A stretch of 16,093 nucleotides of DNA. Origin: Lachnospiraceae bacterium UBA3845 (GTDB taxonomy: Bacteria; Bacillota; Clostridia; Lachnospirales; Lachnospiraceae). Below are positions 1-7,147 of the stretch, in pieces; the stretch's first letter is position 1; the number at the start of each line of letters is the position of its first letter. The notes beneath the pieces are model-generated. The model made no database searches. It had not been told where the DNA came from and saw only the letters and a list, made by a program, of their open reading frames with translations. Location: assembly GCA_002392705.1 (NCBI GenBank), contig DGHP01000090.1, positions 1 through 16,093 of the forward strand. Reading direction: 5' to 3'. A program made the position numbers and the translations under genes.

Positions 1-2
1 TC

Positions 3-164
3 GAAGCGGGCAGCAATGCAGTCCGTCTGTCATATACGACGCCCGGATCGCGGAGCGGAAGGTATCTTTCACTGCTGGGACTTCTTCTCTTTGCCGCGGG
101 CCTCATCGGCTGCAGCTACGGACAGAAAAGAAAGCCCGCAGCCGGGGAAAAGGAGATTATGTAA
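3..164 (+). CDS. C-terminal fragment of a membrane protein, YfhO-like (5' end outside window)
   Basis: This open frame enters from the left edge and ends at TAA 162-164, giving 53 residues. The fragment reads NAVRLSYTTPGSRSGRY, then a hydrophobic helix (LSLLGLLLFAAGLIG), then a short basic tail ending KEIM. The arrangement of a beta-rich stretch with 'Y-x-x-PG-x-x-x-G', one last membrane helix and a basic cytoplasmic tail is what I recall for the end of YfhO-family GT-C proteins, which transfer sugars from undecaprenyl phosphate onto surface polymers such as lipoteichoic acid. The CsbB/GtrB-like gene 190 nt downstream fits that role. The other two frames here give low-complexity Arg/Pro-rich text with no family likeness. 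Other polytopic membrane proteins could end like this. I am fairly sure the frame is real and less sure of the family. Confidence 0.55.
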   Translation, partial: EAGSNAVRLSYTTPGSRSGRYLSLLGLLLFAAGLIGCSYGQKRKPAAGEKEIM

Positions 165-178
165 GTGTCTTCCTGCGT

Positions 179-216
179 TTTGCCGGCTCCAGGGCGCTTT
201 GCCGGCTCCAGGGCGC
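179..216. repeat. Perfect 19-bp tandem duplication
   Basis: Two abutting identical copies (179-197 and 198-216), each TTTGCCGGCTCCAGGGCGC. They lie in the non-coding gap between the membrane-protein fragment and the next promoter. Each copy contains the self-complementary GCCGGC, so the two copies could pair with each other around a 13-nt loop in RNA. No U-run follows, so a normal intrinsic terminator is not evident. It may be a recent slippage duplication. Confidence 0.85.
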
Positions 217-240
217 CAGGCGGCGCTGCGGCTGAGGGGA

Positions 241-269
241 TGGAAAGCGATCTGAAGGTATGTTATAAT
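241..269 (+). promoter_or_regulatory. Promoter with perfect extended -10, upstream of the glycosyltransferase operon
   Basis: The -10 is TATAAT at 264-269, preceded by TG at 261-262 (TGT-TATAAT, a consensus extended -10). The -35 is TGGAAA at 241-246 with a 17-nt spacer, matching 4 of 6 bases of TTGACA. Transcription would begin near 276, giving a leader of about 78 nt before the ATG at 354. It separates the glycosyltransferase operon from the upstream membrane-protein gene, although read-through is possible. Confidence 0.75.
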
Positions 270-318
270 CAAAAGATGCATCATTTCACAGCCTCAGGCG
301 GTGAAGAGGAAGCATGAT

Positions 319-341
319 ACAAAACTCTGTTTTGGGAGGAG
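319..341 (+). promoter_or_regulatory. SD-proximal leader element, copy 1 (mini-hairpin plus SD)
   Basis: This is a 23-nt block with the perfect inverted repeat CAAAAC-TCT-GTTTTG running directly into the Shine-Dalgarno GGGAGGAG. It lies 12 nt before the ATG at 354. The same block, with 19 to 20 of 23 bases identical between any two copies, precedes frr (4826-4848) and the secreted-protein gene (10253-10275). Confidence 0.7.
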
Positions 342-353
342 GGAAACCAGTTC

Positions 354-1382
354 ATGCTGCATACGGTTGTGATTCCCTGCTATAAGTCTTCTCTGACCAT
401 CCGGAAGGTGGTGGAGGAGACAATGCAGAAGTTCAAGGACATGAACCGGGGGGACGTGGAATTTGTCCTGGTGGATGACTGCAGCCCGGACGAGGGCGCC
501 ACAGTGCGCGTTCTGAGGGATCTCGTGAAGGATTACGGCAATGTCCGCGCAGTGGAGCTGGCCCGCAACAGCGGGCAGCACAATGCGGTCATGGCGGGTC
601 TGAACTACGCGAAAGGAGACCTGATCATAGCCATGGACGATGACGGACAGACCAGTCCGACCCAGCTTCCGAAGCTGCTGGATGAGATCGAAAAGGGCTA
701 TGATATCGTCTACGGCTATTATCCGAATAAACAGCACAGCAGCTTCCGCAATCTCGGCAGCCGCTTCAACCAGTGGACCACAAGGATCCTGCTGGACAAG
801 CCGAAGAATCTTAAGACCAGCTCCTACTGGGTCATCAGGAGATTTGTGAGGGATTACGCGATCCAGTACCGCAGCGCCTATACGCACCTGCAGGGGGTTT
901 TTCTGAGAGTTACGCGCAATATCAGCTGTATTCCGATCGAGCATTTCAAAAGGGAGGTCGGACAGTCCGGCTACACGCTGTCCAAGCTGATGAGCCTCTG
1001 GGCCAATATCATCGGCTTCTCCATCGTACCGCTCAGGGCTGCGACCCTGCTTGGCTATTTCTTTTCGATGGTCGGCCTGATCGGGATCATCGCGGTCATT
1101 GTCCGCAAGATTGTGCGGCCTGTGACGGCCATCGGCTGGCCGAGCGTGATGGTTTCCATCTTTTTCTTCTCAGGCCTGCTGCTGTTTTTCATGGGGCTGA
1201 TCGGGGAGTATATCGGCCGGATTTTTCTCGGGCTCTGCAACAATCCCCAGTTTGTCGTAAGACAGGTGGATGAGCAGGGAAGCAGTCCCTATCTGATCAA
1301 TGAGGACGGGAAAAAATTTGTGAGGGCAGAGGAGTCCCGGGAAGGGATTCCGACGTCCGGGGAAAGGGGTGCAGGACTATGA
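354..1382 (+). CDS. GT2 polyprenyl-phosphate glycosyltransferase (GtrB/CsbB/ArnC-like)
   Basis: The protein has 342 aa. An N-terminal GT-A fold carries VVIPCYK (residues 5-11), VLVDDCSPD (38-46), NSGQHNAVMAGL (72-83) and the metal/nucleotide-sugar motif MDDDGQ (94-99). The signature REVGQSGYTLSKL lies at 200-212. Two C-terminal membrane helices follow at about 228-254 and 263-290. This layout is that of enzymes that move a sugar from a nucleotide donor to undecaprenyl phosphate on the inner membrane face (GtrB, CsbB, ArnC, DPM1 group). The start is fixed by AGGAGG at 337-342. The stop overlaps the next start (ATGA), so the two genes are translationally coupled. The sugar cannot be read from sequence. 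The C-terminal tail of about 45 residues after the second helix is polar. I am confident of the family, but not of the substrate. Confidence 0.9.
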   Translation: MLHTVVIPCYKSSLTIRKVVEETMQKFKDMNRGDVEFVLVDDCSPDEGATVRVLRDLVKDYGNVRAVELARNSGQHNAVMAGLNYAKGDLIIAMDDDGQTSPTQLPKLLDEIEKGYDIVYGYYPNKQHSSFRNLGSRFNQWTTRILLDKPKNLKTSSYWVIRRFVRDYAIQYRSAYTHLQGVFLRVTRNISCIPIEHFKREVGQSGYTLSKLMSLWANIIGFSIVPLRAATLLGYFFSMVGLIGIIAVIVRKIVRPVTAIGWPSVMVSIFFFSGLLLFFMGLIGEYIGRIFLGLCNNPQFVVRQVDEQGSSPYLINEDGKKFVRAEESREGIPTSGERGAGL

Positions 1383-2557
1383 AAAAGCTTATGATTATGG
1401 GAGCGGGCATCTACCAGGTTCCGCTGATTCTGGCCGCGAAGGAGATGGGGATTCATACCATCGCCGTATCCATCCCCGGCAACTATCCGGGCTTTGCCTA
1501 TGCGGATGAGATTCTGCATATCAACACAGTCGACTCCCAGGCGGTCCTGAAAGCGGCCCGGGAAAGGCAGATCGACGGGATCTGCACGGCGGGAACGGAT
1601 GTCGCCGTGGTGACGATCGGAAAGGTCAATGACGCGCTGGGCCTGTCGGGGATCTCTTATGAGGCTGCCCGCATCGCGACGGACAAGGTCCTGATGAAGC
1701 AGTGCTATGAAGAGAACGGGATCCGTACCGCCCGCTACCGCAAGGTTTATTTCAATGAAGATGTCAATGAGAAAATCAAGGGACTGGAGTATCCGCTGAT
1801 CTTCAAGATCGTGGATTCCTCCGGCAGCCGGGGCATCATGCGAATCGACAGTCCCTCCCAGATTCCGCAGGCGATCCTGAACGCCCAGGCTTTTACGCGC
1901 AAGGACTATTATATCGTTGAGGAATTCATCGTCGGCAGGGAATTCGGCGCCCAGGCCTTTGTGATGGACGGGAAGGTTCAGTTTATCCTGCCCCACGGGG
2001 ATTACATTTTCCATGGAAGCACCGGAGTTCCGGCGGGACATTTTGCGCCCTATGAGCTCAGTGAGGAGGCGGAGGAGGACTGCAGGACAACCTGCGAGAA
2101 GGCCATCCATGCCATGAAGCTGGACAACTGCGCCGTGAACGCGGACTTTATCATGCGGGACGGAAAAACCTACGTGCTGGAACTGGGCGGAAGAAGCGGG
2201 GCGACCTGCCTCGCCGAGCTGGTTTCCATTTACTATGGCTACGATTATTATAAAAAGATCATTCAGGTCGCACTCGGCGAGAAACCGGATTTTCCGACAG
2301 ACAAGGCGGTGCCGAATGCAAGCAGACTGCTTATGAGCGACAGGGACGGCGTGATCAGCTGCATCGCCAACCGCAATCCCCGGAATGATTCCAGTATCTA
2401 TGAAGTGAAGTTTGATTATACGGTTGGGGACTCAGTTAAAAAATTCCATGTGGGGCCGAACCGGATCGGCCATGTCATCACGAAAGGCCGTACCCTGGCG
2501 GAAGCTACGGCGGCGCTGGACCGGGCGCTCGGAAGAATTGAGATCGAGGTCAGTTGA
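1379..2557 (+). CDS. ATP-grasp domain ligase (carbamoyl-phosphate-synthase-like fold)
   Basis: The protein has 392 aa. An N-terminal Rossmann-like segment starts MKKLMIMGAGIYQVPLI. Next comes an ATP-grasp core: K103 in TDKVLMK, K143 in IFKIVDSSGSRG (the glycine-rich loop is at 147-152), the hinge EEFIVG (181-186), metal-ligand candidates D256 (NADFIM) and E268 (LELGGRSGA). ATP-grasp enzymes activate a carboxylate as an acyl phosphate and join it to an amine, thiol or similar nucleophile. The C-terminal part of about 90 residues has no motif I recognise. Its start codon overlaps the stop of the glycosyltransferase by 4 nt, which argues for a shared pathway, probably modification of a glycan or its precursor. 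Relatives occur in capsule and O-antigen loci. The substrate is unknown. Confidence 0.85.
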   Translation: MKKLMIMGAGIYQVPLILAAKEMGIHTIAVSIPGNYPGFAYADEILHINTVDSQAVLKAARERQIDGICTAGTDVAVVTIGKVNDALGLSGISYEAARIATDKVLMKQCYEENGIRTARYRKVYFNEDVNEKIKGLEYPLIFKIVDSSGSRGIMRIDSPSQIPQAILNAQAFTRKDYYIVEEFIVGREFGAQAFVMDGKVQFILPHGDYIFHGSTGVPAGHFAPYELSEEAEEDCRTTCEKAIHAMKLDNCAVNADFIMRDGKTYVLELGGRSGATCLAELVSIYYGYDYYKKIIQVALGEKPDFPTDKAVPNASRLLMSDRDGVISCIANRNPRNDSSIYEVKFDYTVGDSVKKFHVGPNRIGHVITKGRTLAEATAALDRALGRIEIEVS

Positions 2558-2606
2558 CTGATTCCTGCCGGATTTACAGGAAAGGTTGCAGGAGGATTCT
2601 TGCAGT

Positions 2607-3896
2607 ATGTTTGAAGATGTACAGAAGAAACTGATGAATTTTTATATTCTCGCGGATCTGGGGAAAATGTCCCACCGGATTCCGAAGAATTTTTCACGCG
2701 TTATGCAGCTGCAGAATGCGCGGGTGCAGAAACTGGCGAAAAAAGCCTATCAGATCCCCTTTTACAGGGAGCGTTTTGACAGGGCGGGCGTAAAGCCGGA
2801 GGATATCCGGACGGGAGACGACCTGACGAAGCTTCCGGTCCTGACAAAGGATGAACTCAGGGAATGGATGGGAAGCCTGAAGGATCAGCCCCGTTATAAG
2901 GACTGGATCTGCGATACGACTTCCGGCTCCACCGGGAAGCCGGTTTCGATTCTTTTCTCCCCCAGGGAGAAGGCTTATATGAAAGCCAACTGGTTCCGCG
3001 TCATGCTCTGCTGCGGATACAACCCGGTGACCGGCAAGATGATGAGCCGGATCAACATGCACGATGTCAATCCCGGCGGGCAGGATACCTTCCTGCAGAA
3101 ATTCGGGATTCTGCGCCATGAATATGTCAATCAGTATGCGCCGGAGGAGGAAGTGATCGACGCGATCAACAAAAGCCGGCCGGACTGGCTGTATATGAAC
3201 AAGACCGAGATGATGCGCCTGGTTCTGTACGCGAAGCGGACGGGGAAGAAGATCTGGCACCCGCGCTTCTATGATCCCATCTCCGAGAAGATCACTGAGA
3301 ATGACAGGGCCCTCTTTATCGAACAGCTGGGGCCCGGCATTATCGATTCCTACGGATCCGCGGAGACGGGCGCCTGCATGCTCCGTCTGCCGGATAAGCA
3401 ATACTACGCGGTTCACAATGACTCCTTTGTCGTGAACGTGGTGGATGAAAACGGGCAGCTCGCCCGGCAGGGCCGTGTGATCATCACGCCCCTCTATAAG
3501 ACGGACCTTCCGCTGATCAACTATGAGGTCGGCGACAGGGCTGAGATGCGGACGAGCCAGGGCGTGCACTTTATCACAAGCATGGACGGGAGGCTGAACG
3601 ACTATTTCCGCTATGAGGACGGGAGAGTAACCAGCTTTTTCGAGGTCACGCCGGTAATCGCCCACTGCCAGGATATCCTTCAGATCCGTTTCATCGAGAA
3701 AAGCTATGACCTGATCCATGTGCAGATCGTGCGCGATGAAAAGGCGAAGATGAGCAGGGAGGAGCTGGAGGAATACCTCAGCAGCAATCTGAACCGGATC
3801 TTCAAAAAACCCTTCCGCTTCGAGTTTGAGTGGATGGACGTCATCCCGCCGGACGAAAACGGAAAGCTCAGGATGATTGTCTGTGAGGCAGGCTGA
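2607..3896 (+). CDS. PaaK/CapK-family adenylate-forming ligase
   Basis: The protein has 429 aa from the ATG at 2607, chosen because AGGAGGA at 2590-2596 sits 10 nt upstream. An in-frame TTG at 2586 would place this SD inside the gene. Motifs of the phenylacetate-CoA ligase (AMP-forming) family are TTSGSTGKPV at 104-113 (ATP phosphate loop), DSYGSAETG at 247-255 (adenine binding), TDLPLINYEVGD at 299-310, a DGRLNDYF hinge at 327-334, and a C-terminal ENGKLRM whose K420 is the likely catalytic lysine. Such enzymes form an acyl-AMP and then usually a thioester. CapK-type members lie in capsule loci rather than phenylacetate pathways, and that fits here, since no paa genes are present. The gap of 49 nt from the ATP-grasp gene suggests one operon. 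I see no T-tract terminator after it. Confidence 0.85.
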   Translation: MFEDVQKKLMNFYILADLGKMSHRIPKNFSRVMQLQNARVQKLAKKAYQIPFYRERFDRAGVKPEDIRTGDDLTKLPVLTKDELREWMGSLKDQPRYKDWICDTTSGSTGKPVSILFSPREKAYMKANWFRVMLCCGYNPVTGKMMSRINMHDVNPGGQDTFLQKFGILRHEYVNQYAPEEEVIDAINKSRPDWLYMNKTEMMRLVLYAKRTGKKIWHPRFYDPISEKITENDRALFIEQLGPGIIDSYGSAETGACMLRLPDKQYYAVHNDSFVVNVVDENGQLARQGRVIITPLYKTDLPLINYEVGDRAEMRTSQGVHFITSMDGRLNDYFRYEDGRVTSFFEVTPVIAHCQDILQIRFIEKSYDLIHVQIVRDEKAKMSREELEEYLSSNLNRIFKKPFRFEFEWMDVIPPDENGKLRMIVCEAG

Positions 3897-4039
3897 AAGG
3901 ATATATGCGCGGCGCATCCATGAACTCAGCTCTGTGCGCAGAGGCAGGAATGGAAAACAGAATCTGTCTGTGCATACAGGTGCAGCGGACCTGGGAATAA
4001 AATGCATCTGTGAATCGTGACTGCAGCATTTAAATGTGG

Positions 4040-4068
4040 TGGAATTGTTACGGGAACTATGGTATGAT
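4040..4068 (+). promoter_or_regulatory. Extended -10 promoter of the pyrH operon
   Basis: The -10 is TATGAT at 4063-4068 with TG at 4060-4061 (TGG-TATGAT). A weak -35, TGGAAT, at 4040-4045 gives a 17-nt spacer. Geometry and bases resemble the promoter at 241-269 (TGGAA, N17-18, TATGN, then TATRAT). A start near 4075 gives a leader of about 50 nt. The rest of the 3897-4125 gap holds short inverted repeats but no convincing terminator or gene. Confidence 0.65.
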
Positions 4069-4125
4069 GAGTAGCAGATTTTAAGGCGAAGTTATGATCA
4101 CATGGGAAGGCGGTGGGTCTGATTT

Positions 4126-4821
4126 ATGAAGCGAGTTCTGCTGAAACTGAGCGGGGAAGCTCTTGCAGGTGACAAAAAGACCGGATTTGACGAGGCGACG
4201 GTGACCGGGATCGCCAGGCAGGTGAAAGCCCTGACGGAGAAAGGGATCCAGATCGGAGTGGTTACCGGCGGCGGCAATTTCTGGCGGGGAAGGTCCAGCG
4301 AGAATATGGACCGCACCAAAGCGGACCAGATCGGGATGCTTGCGACAGTCATGAACTGCATCTATGTGTCGGAGATTTTCCGTTCACAGGGAATCCGCAC
4401 CCAGGTCATGACCCCCTTCCAGTGCGGAAGCTTTACGGAGCTTTTCTCAAAGGACGCCGCTGTGTCGGCTCTGGAGAAGGGCGAGATCGTTTTCTTTGCG
4501 GGAGGGACGGGCCATCCGTATTTTTCAACGGACACCGCCACGCTCCTGAGAGCGATCGAGATCGAGGCGGACGAGATCCTGCTCGCGAAGTCCATCGACG
4601 GCGTATATGACGACGACCCGAAGGACAACCCGGACGCCAGAAAGTTTGATACGATCACGATCGATGAAGTGATCGCGAACAATCTGAAGGTTGTGGATAT
4701 GACCGCCTCCATACTGGCCAGAGAAAACCGGATGCCCATGTTCGTCTTCGGCCTGAACGAGGAGAACAGCATTCTGAGGGCTGCGGAAGGAACGATCGAC
4801 GGGACAAAGGTCACTGTCTGA
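4126..4821 (+). CDS. pyrH: UMP kinase (uridylate kinase)
   Basis: The protein has 231 aa, close to the usual 235-240. It phosphorylates UMP to UDP with ATP in the cytoplasm, at the base of pyrimidine nucleotide supply. The bacterial amino-acid-kinase fold is clear: KLSGEALAG near the start, VTGGGNFWRG (46-55), TADQIGMLATVMN-type segment (DQIGMLATVMN), GGTGHPYFSTDTATLLRA, then DGVYDDDPK and a late KVVDMTA. The purine-rich SD-like AAGGCGGTGGG lies just upstream of the ATG. It is the first gene of the run pyrH-frr-uppS-cdsA-dxr-rseP. In many Bacillota rpsB and tsf precede it, but here a glycan locus does. Confidence 0.97.
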   Translation: MKRVLLKLSGEALAGDKKTGFDEATVTGIARQVKALTEKGIQIGVVTGGGNFWRGRSSENMDRTKADQIGMLATVMNCIYVSEIFRSQGIRTQVMTPFQCGSFTELFSKDAAVSALEKGEIVFFAGGTGHPYFSTDTATLLRAIEIEADEILLAKSIDGVYDDDPKDNPDARKFDTITIDEVIANNLKVVDMTASILARENRMPMFVFGLNEENSILRAAEGTIDGTKVTV

Positions 4822-4825
4822 GGAA

Positions 4826-4848
4826 TCAAAACCTTGTTTTGGGAGGAG
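4826..4848 (+). promoter_or_regulatory. SD-proximal leader element, copy 2 (before frr)
   Basis: The inverted repeat CAAAAC-CTT-GTTTTG is followed at once by GGGAGGAG, 7 nt before the frr ATG. It differs from copy 1 at three of 23 positions. Two of these (loop bases) leave the stem intact and the third is the base 5' of the stem. That pattern suggests the pairing is kept. Confidence 0.7.
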
Positions 4849-4855
4849 AAGAATT

Positions 4856-5404
4856 ATGGATGCTAGACTGACACCTTTTGTGGAGAAGATGGGGAAGACG
4901 CTTGTCAGCCTTTCCGAGGATTTCAAGACGATCCGGGCGGGCAGGGCGAATCCCGCGGTACTGAATAAGGTACGCGTGGAATATTACGGATCTCAGGTTC
5001 CGGTCTCACAGGTGGGGAACATCACAGTTCCGGAAGCGCGCGTTCTTCAGATTGCCCCCTGGGAACCGAATATGGTGAAGGCTGTGATCAAGGCCATCAA
5101 CATGTCCGATATCGGCATCAATCCGAGCACGGACGGCAAGGTGATCCGTCTGGTATTCCCGGAGCTTACGGAAGAGCGCAGAAAAGATCTGAGCAAGGAC
5201 GTCCGCAAGAAGGGTGAGGAGGCGAAGGTCGCGATCCGCAATATCCGCCGTGACGCCGACAAACAGTTCAAGAAGCTGAAGGATGAGGTCTCCGAGGACG
5301 TCGTGGCGGATCTTCAGGATGATCTGCAGAAGGAGACAGACAAGAAGATCAAGGAGATCGACAAGGCTGTCGAGGAGAAGACGAAGGAGATTCTTACTGT
5401 CTGA
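4856..5404 (+). CDS. frr: Ribosome recycling factor
   Basis: The protein has 182 aa, against about 185 in the family. RRF acts with EF-G to split the post-termination ribosome. Features seen are the N-terminal helix with FKTIRAGRANPAVL, the beta domain with VEYYGSQVPVSQVGNI and VLQIAPWEPNMVKAV, the conserved INPSTDGKVIRLVFPELTEE segment, and the long C-terminal helical pair rich in Lys/Glu (LSKDVRKKGEEAKVAIRNIR). It starts 34 nt after pyrH, a near-universal bacterial pairing, and the strong SD is part of the 23-nt leader element. Confidence 0.97.
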   Translation: MDARLTPFVEKMGKTLVSLSEDFKTIRAGRANPAVLNKVRVEYYGSQVPVSQVGNITVPEARVLQIAPWEPNMVKAVIKAINMSDIGINPSTDGKVIRLVFPELTEERRKDLSKDVRKKGEEAKVAIRNIRRDADKQFKKLKDEVSEDVVADLQDDLQKETDKKIKEIDKAVEEKTKEILTV

Positions 5405-5458
5405 AGCCTGATTCTGTCGGTATACAGCAGGAAAGGGCGGTCTGCTGTGCGCAGCGCC

Positions 5459-5487
5459 GTGAATTGGAACGAAAACAGGGATATGAT
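5459..5487 (+). promoter_or_regulatory. Candidate promoter before uppS
   Basis: TATGAT at 5482-5487 has GTGAAT at 5459-5464 with a 17-nt spacer. It has no TG extension. The segment shares AATTG and AAC blocks and spacing with the pyrH promoter (AATTG begins 20 nt before TATGAT in both). Just upstream, ACAGCAG (5424-5430) and CTGCTGT (5442-5448) can form a 7-bp hairpin with no U-run. The frr-uppS gap of 146 nt is long enough for an internal promoter. Confidence 0.45.
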
Positions 5488-5550
5488 GGGGCTGTCAGAT
5501 CGAGGAAGGATTCGGGGTGACAGCCTCTTTCTGTACGGGGAGGAAGATTT

Positions 5551-6285
5551 ATGGAGATTCCGCGCCATGTAGCGATTATTCTGGATGGAAACGGACGGTG
5601 GGCCAGGTCCAGAGGCATGCCCCGCAACTACGGGCACGTCCGCGGGGCGGCCAATGTGGAGAATATCTGCCGCGCGGCGGATGAACTCGGCATCCGCTAC
5701 CTGACGGTCTATCTGTTTTCGACAGAAAACTGGAGACGCAGCCAGGATGAAGTAAAAGCACTGATGACTCTATTTCACAGCTATACGCGGACGGCGATCC
5801 GGCAGGCACGGGAGAACAATATGCGCTGCCGCGTGCTGGGAGACCCTTCCGCCCTGGATGAGACCCTTCAGAAGAATCTGTCCGAGCTGGTGGAGAGCTC
5901 AAAGGAGAATACGGGACTGAATTTCCAGCTGGCCATCAATTACGGAAGCCGCGATGAGATCGTGCGCGCGGTCCGCCGTCTGGCGGAGGATTACAAAGAC
6001 GGCGCGATCGGGAGCAGGGAGGAGATTACCGAGGAGAAGCTGGCCTCCTACCTGGATACGGCGGATATCCCCGATCCGGATCTTCTGATCCGTACCAGCG
6101 GGGAGATGCGCCTGAGCAATTACCTGATGTGGCAGCTGGCTTACGCGGAACTGTATTTTACGGATGTTCCCTGGCCCGCTTTTTCCAAAAAGGAACTGGA
6201 AAAAGCCATAGAGGTCTATAATGGCAGGACGCGCCGCTTCGGAGGCCTGAAGCCCGGCGAGGAGGATCCTGCGGGGAAGGCATAA
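5551..6285 (+). CDS. uppS: Isoprenyl transferase (undecaprenyl diphosphate synthase)
   Basis: The protein has 244 aa, the normal size. It condenses isopentenyl diphosphate units in cis onto farnesyl-PP to make the C55 lipid carrier for peptidoglycan and other glycans. Motifs are HVAIILDGNGRWA (6-18, with catalytic D12), RNYGHVRGAANV, YLTVYLFSTENWRR, NYGSRDEIVRAV, and the C-terminal DLLIRTSGEMRLSNYLMWQ followed by YAELYFTDVPWP. SD GGGGAGGA lies 8-10 nt before the ATG. Its product is the carrier that the glycosyltransferase at 354-1382 would use. Confidence 0.97.
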   Translation: MEIPRHVAIILDGNGRWARSRGMPRNYGHVRGAANVENICRAADELGIRYLTVYLFSTENWRRSQDEVKALMTLFHSYTRTAIRQARENNMRCRVLGDPSALDETLQKNLSELVESSKENTGLNFQLAINYGSRDEIVRAVRRLAEDYKDGAIGSREEITEEKLASYLDTADIPDPDLLIRTSGEMRLSNYLMWQLAYAELYFTDVPWPAFSKKELEKAIEVYNGRTRRFGGLKPGEEDPAGKA

Positions 6286-6321
6286 AAAGCGGGGGAAAAC
6301 CCTGCGGAAGGAGACAGTCGG

Positions 6322-7131
6322 ATGTTTGTGACCCGTCTGGTCAGCGGAATCGTTCTGCTGGCAATCGCTATTGTAACTATTATCCTGAACGGCCCCCTGC
6401 TTTTTGCCGTTCTGCTTTTTATCTCCCTGGTCGGGATGTTTGAACTCTACCGGGCGACGGGGATTCAGAAAAACGGCGTCAATCTTCTGACGGCGGTTTC
6501 TTTCGCGGACGCGGCTGCTTTTTACATTATCGTGTTCCTGGGGCTGAAGGACCTGTATCTGCCTGTGTTGATCGCAGGACTGATTGCAGACCTGTTTGTC
6601 TATGTATTCACCTATCCCCGTTACCATGCGGACGAGGTGATGACGGCATTTTTCGGAATTGCCTATGTGGCGGTCTGCTTAAGCTCGATCTACCAGATCC
6701 GCAACCTTCCCGGCGGAGAATTCACCGTATGGCTGGTTTTTCTCTGCTCCTGGGGAAGCGACACCTTTGCCTACTGCGCCGGAAGACTCTTCGGCAGGCA
6801 TAAGATGGCTCCGGAGCTGAGCCCGAAGAAGACGGTGGAAGGCGCGGTCGGAGGCGTGCTGGGGTCTGCGGTCGCCGGCATGATCTATGCGGCGTGCATG
6901 ATTCGTTTTATGCATGCGGAAAATGTCCGGACCCCGGTCTACGGCCTGATCTGCGTCTGCGGCGCCCTGATTTCCATGGTCGGGGACCTGGCGGCCTCCG
7001 CGATCAAGCGGAATCATGACATCAAGGATTACGGCCGTCTGATTCCGGGACACGGCGGGATTCTGGACCGCTTTGATTCTGTGATCGCTGCGGCTCCCGG
7101 CATACTGCTTCTTGCACTGATATTCGGCTGA
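6322..7131 (+). CDS. cdsA: Phosphatidate cytidylyltransferase (CDP-diglyceride synthase)
   Basis: The protein has 269 aa and several hydrophobic helices throughout. It makes CDP-diacylglycerol from phosphatidate and CTP in the membrane, the branch point to phosphatidylglycerol and related lipids. The C-terminal CDS signature is complete: SAIKRNHDIKDYG followed by RLIPGHGGILDRFDS. ELSPKKTVEGAVGG lies in the preceding loop. It starts 36 nt after uppS. The gap can form a small hairpin (6289-6305, loop GAAAA) just before the SD AAGGAG. Confidence 0.96.
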   Translation: MFVTRLVSGIVLLAIAIVTIILNGPLLFAVLLFISLVGMFELYRATGIQKNGVNLLTAVSFADAAAFYIIVFLGLKDLYLPVLIAGLIADLFVYVFTYPRYHADEVMTAFFGIAYVAVCLSSIYQIRNLPGGEFTVWLVFLCSWGSDTFAYCAGRLFGRHKMAPELSPKKTVEGAVGGVLGSAVAGMIYAACMIRFMHAENVRTPVYGLICVCGALISMVGDLAASAIKRNHDIKDYGRLIPGHGGILDRFDSVIAAAPGILLLALIFG

Positions 7132-7147
7132 TTGAAGATACTTTTCG

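Noticed and set aside
16..255. 79-codon frame at the left edge
   Set aside because: Arg/Pro/Cys-rich translation that crosses a tandem duplication. The competing frame 3-164 reads as a sensible membrane-protein C-terminus.
294..944. Long - strand frames opposite the glycosyltransferase, the CapK-like ligase, dxr and recA (up to 470 codons)
   Set aside because: They mirror the G+C-rich codon pattern of the + strand genes, have His/Arg/Pro-rich low-complexity translations, and no SD or family motif.
2586..2606. Earlier TTG start for the CapK-like ligase
   Set aside because: It would include the AGGAGGA ribosome binding site inside the gene. The ATG at 2607 is correctly spaced from it.
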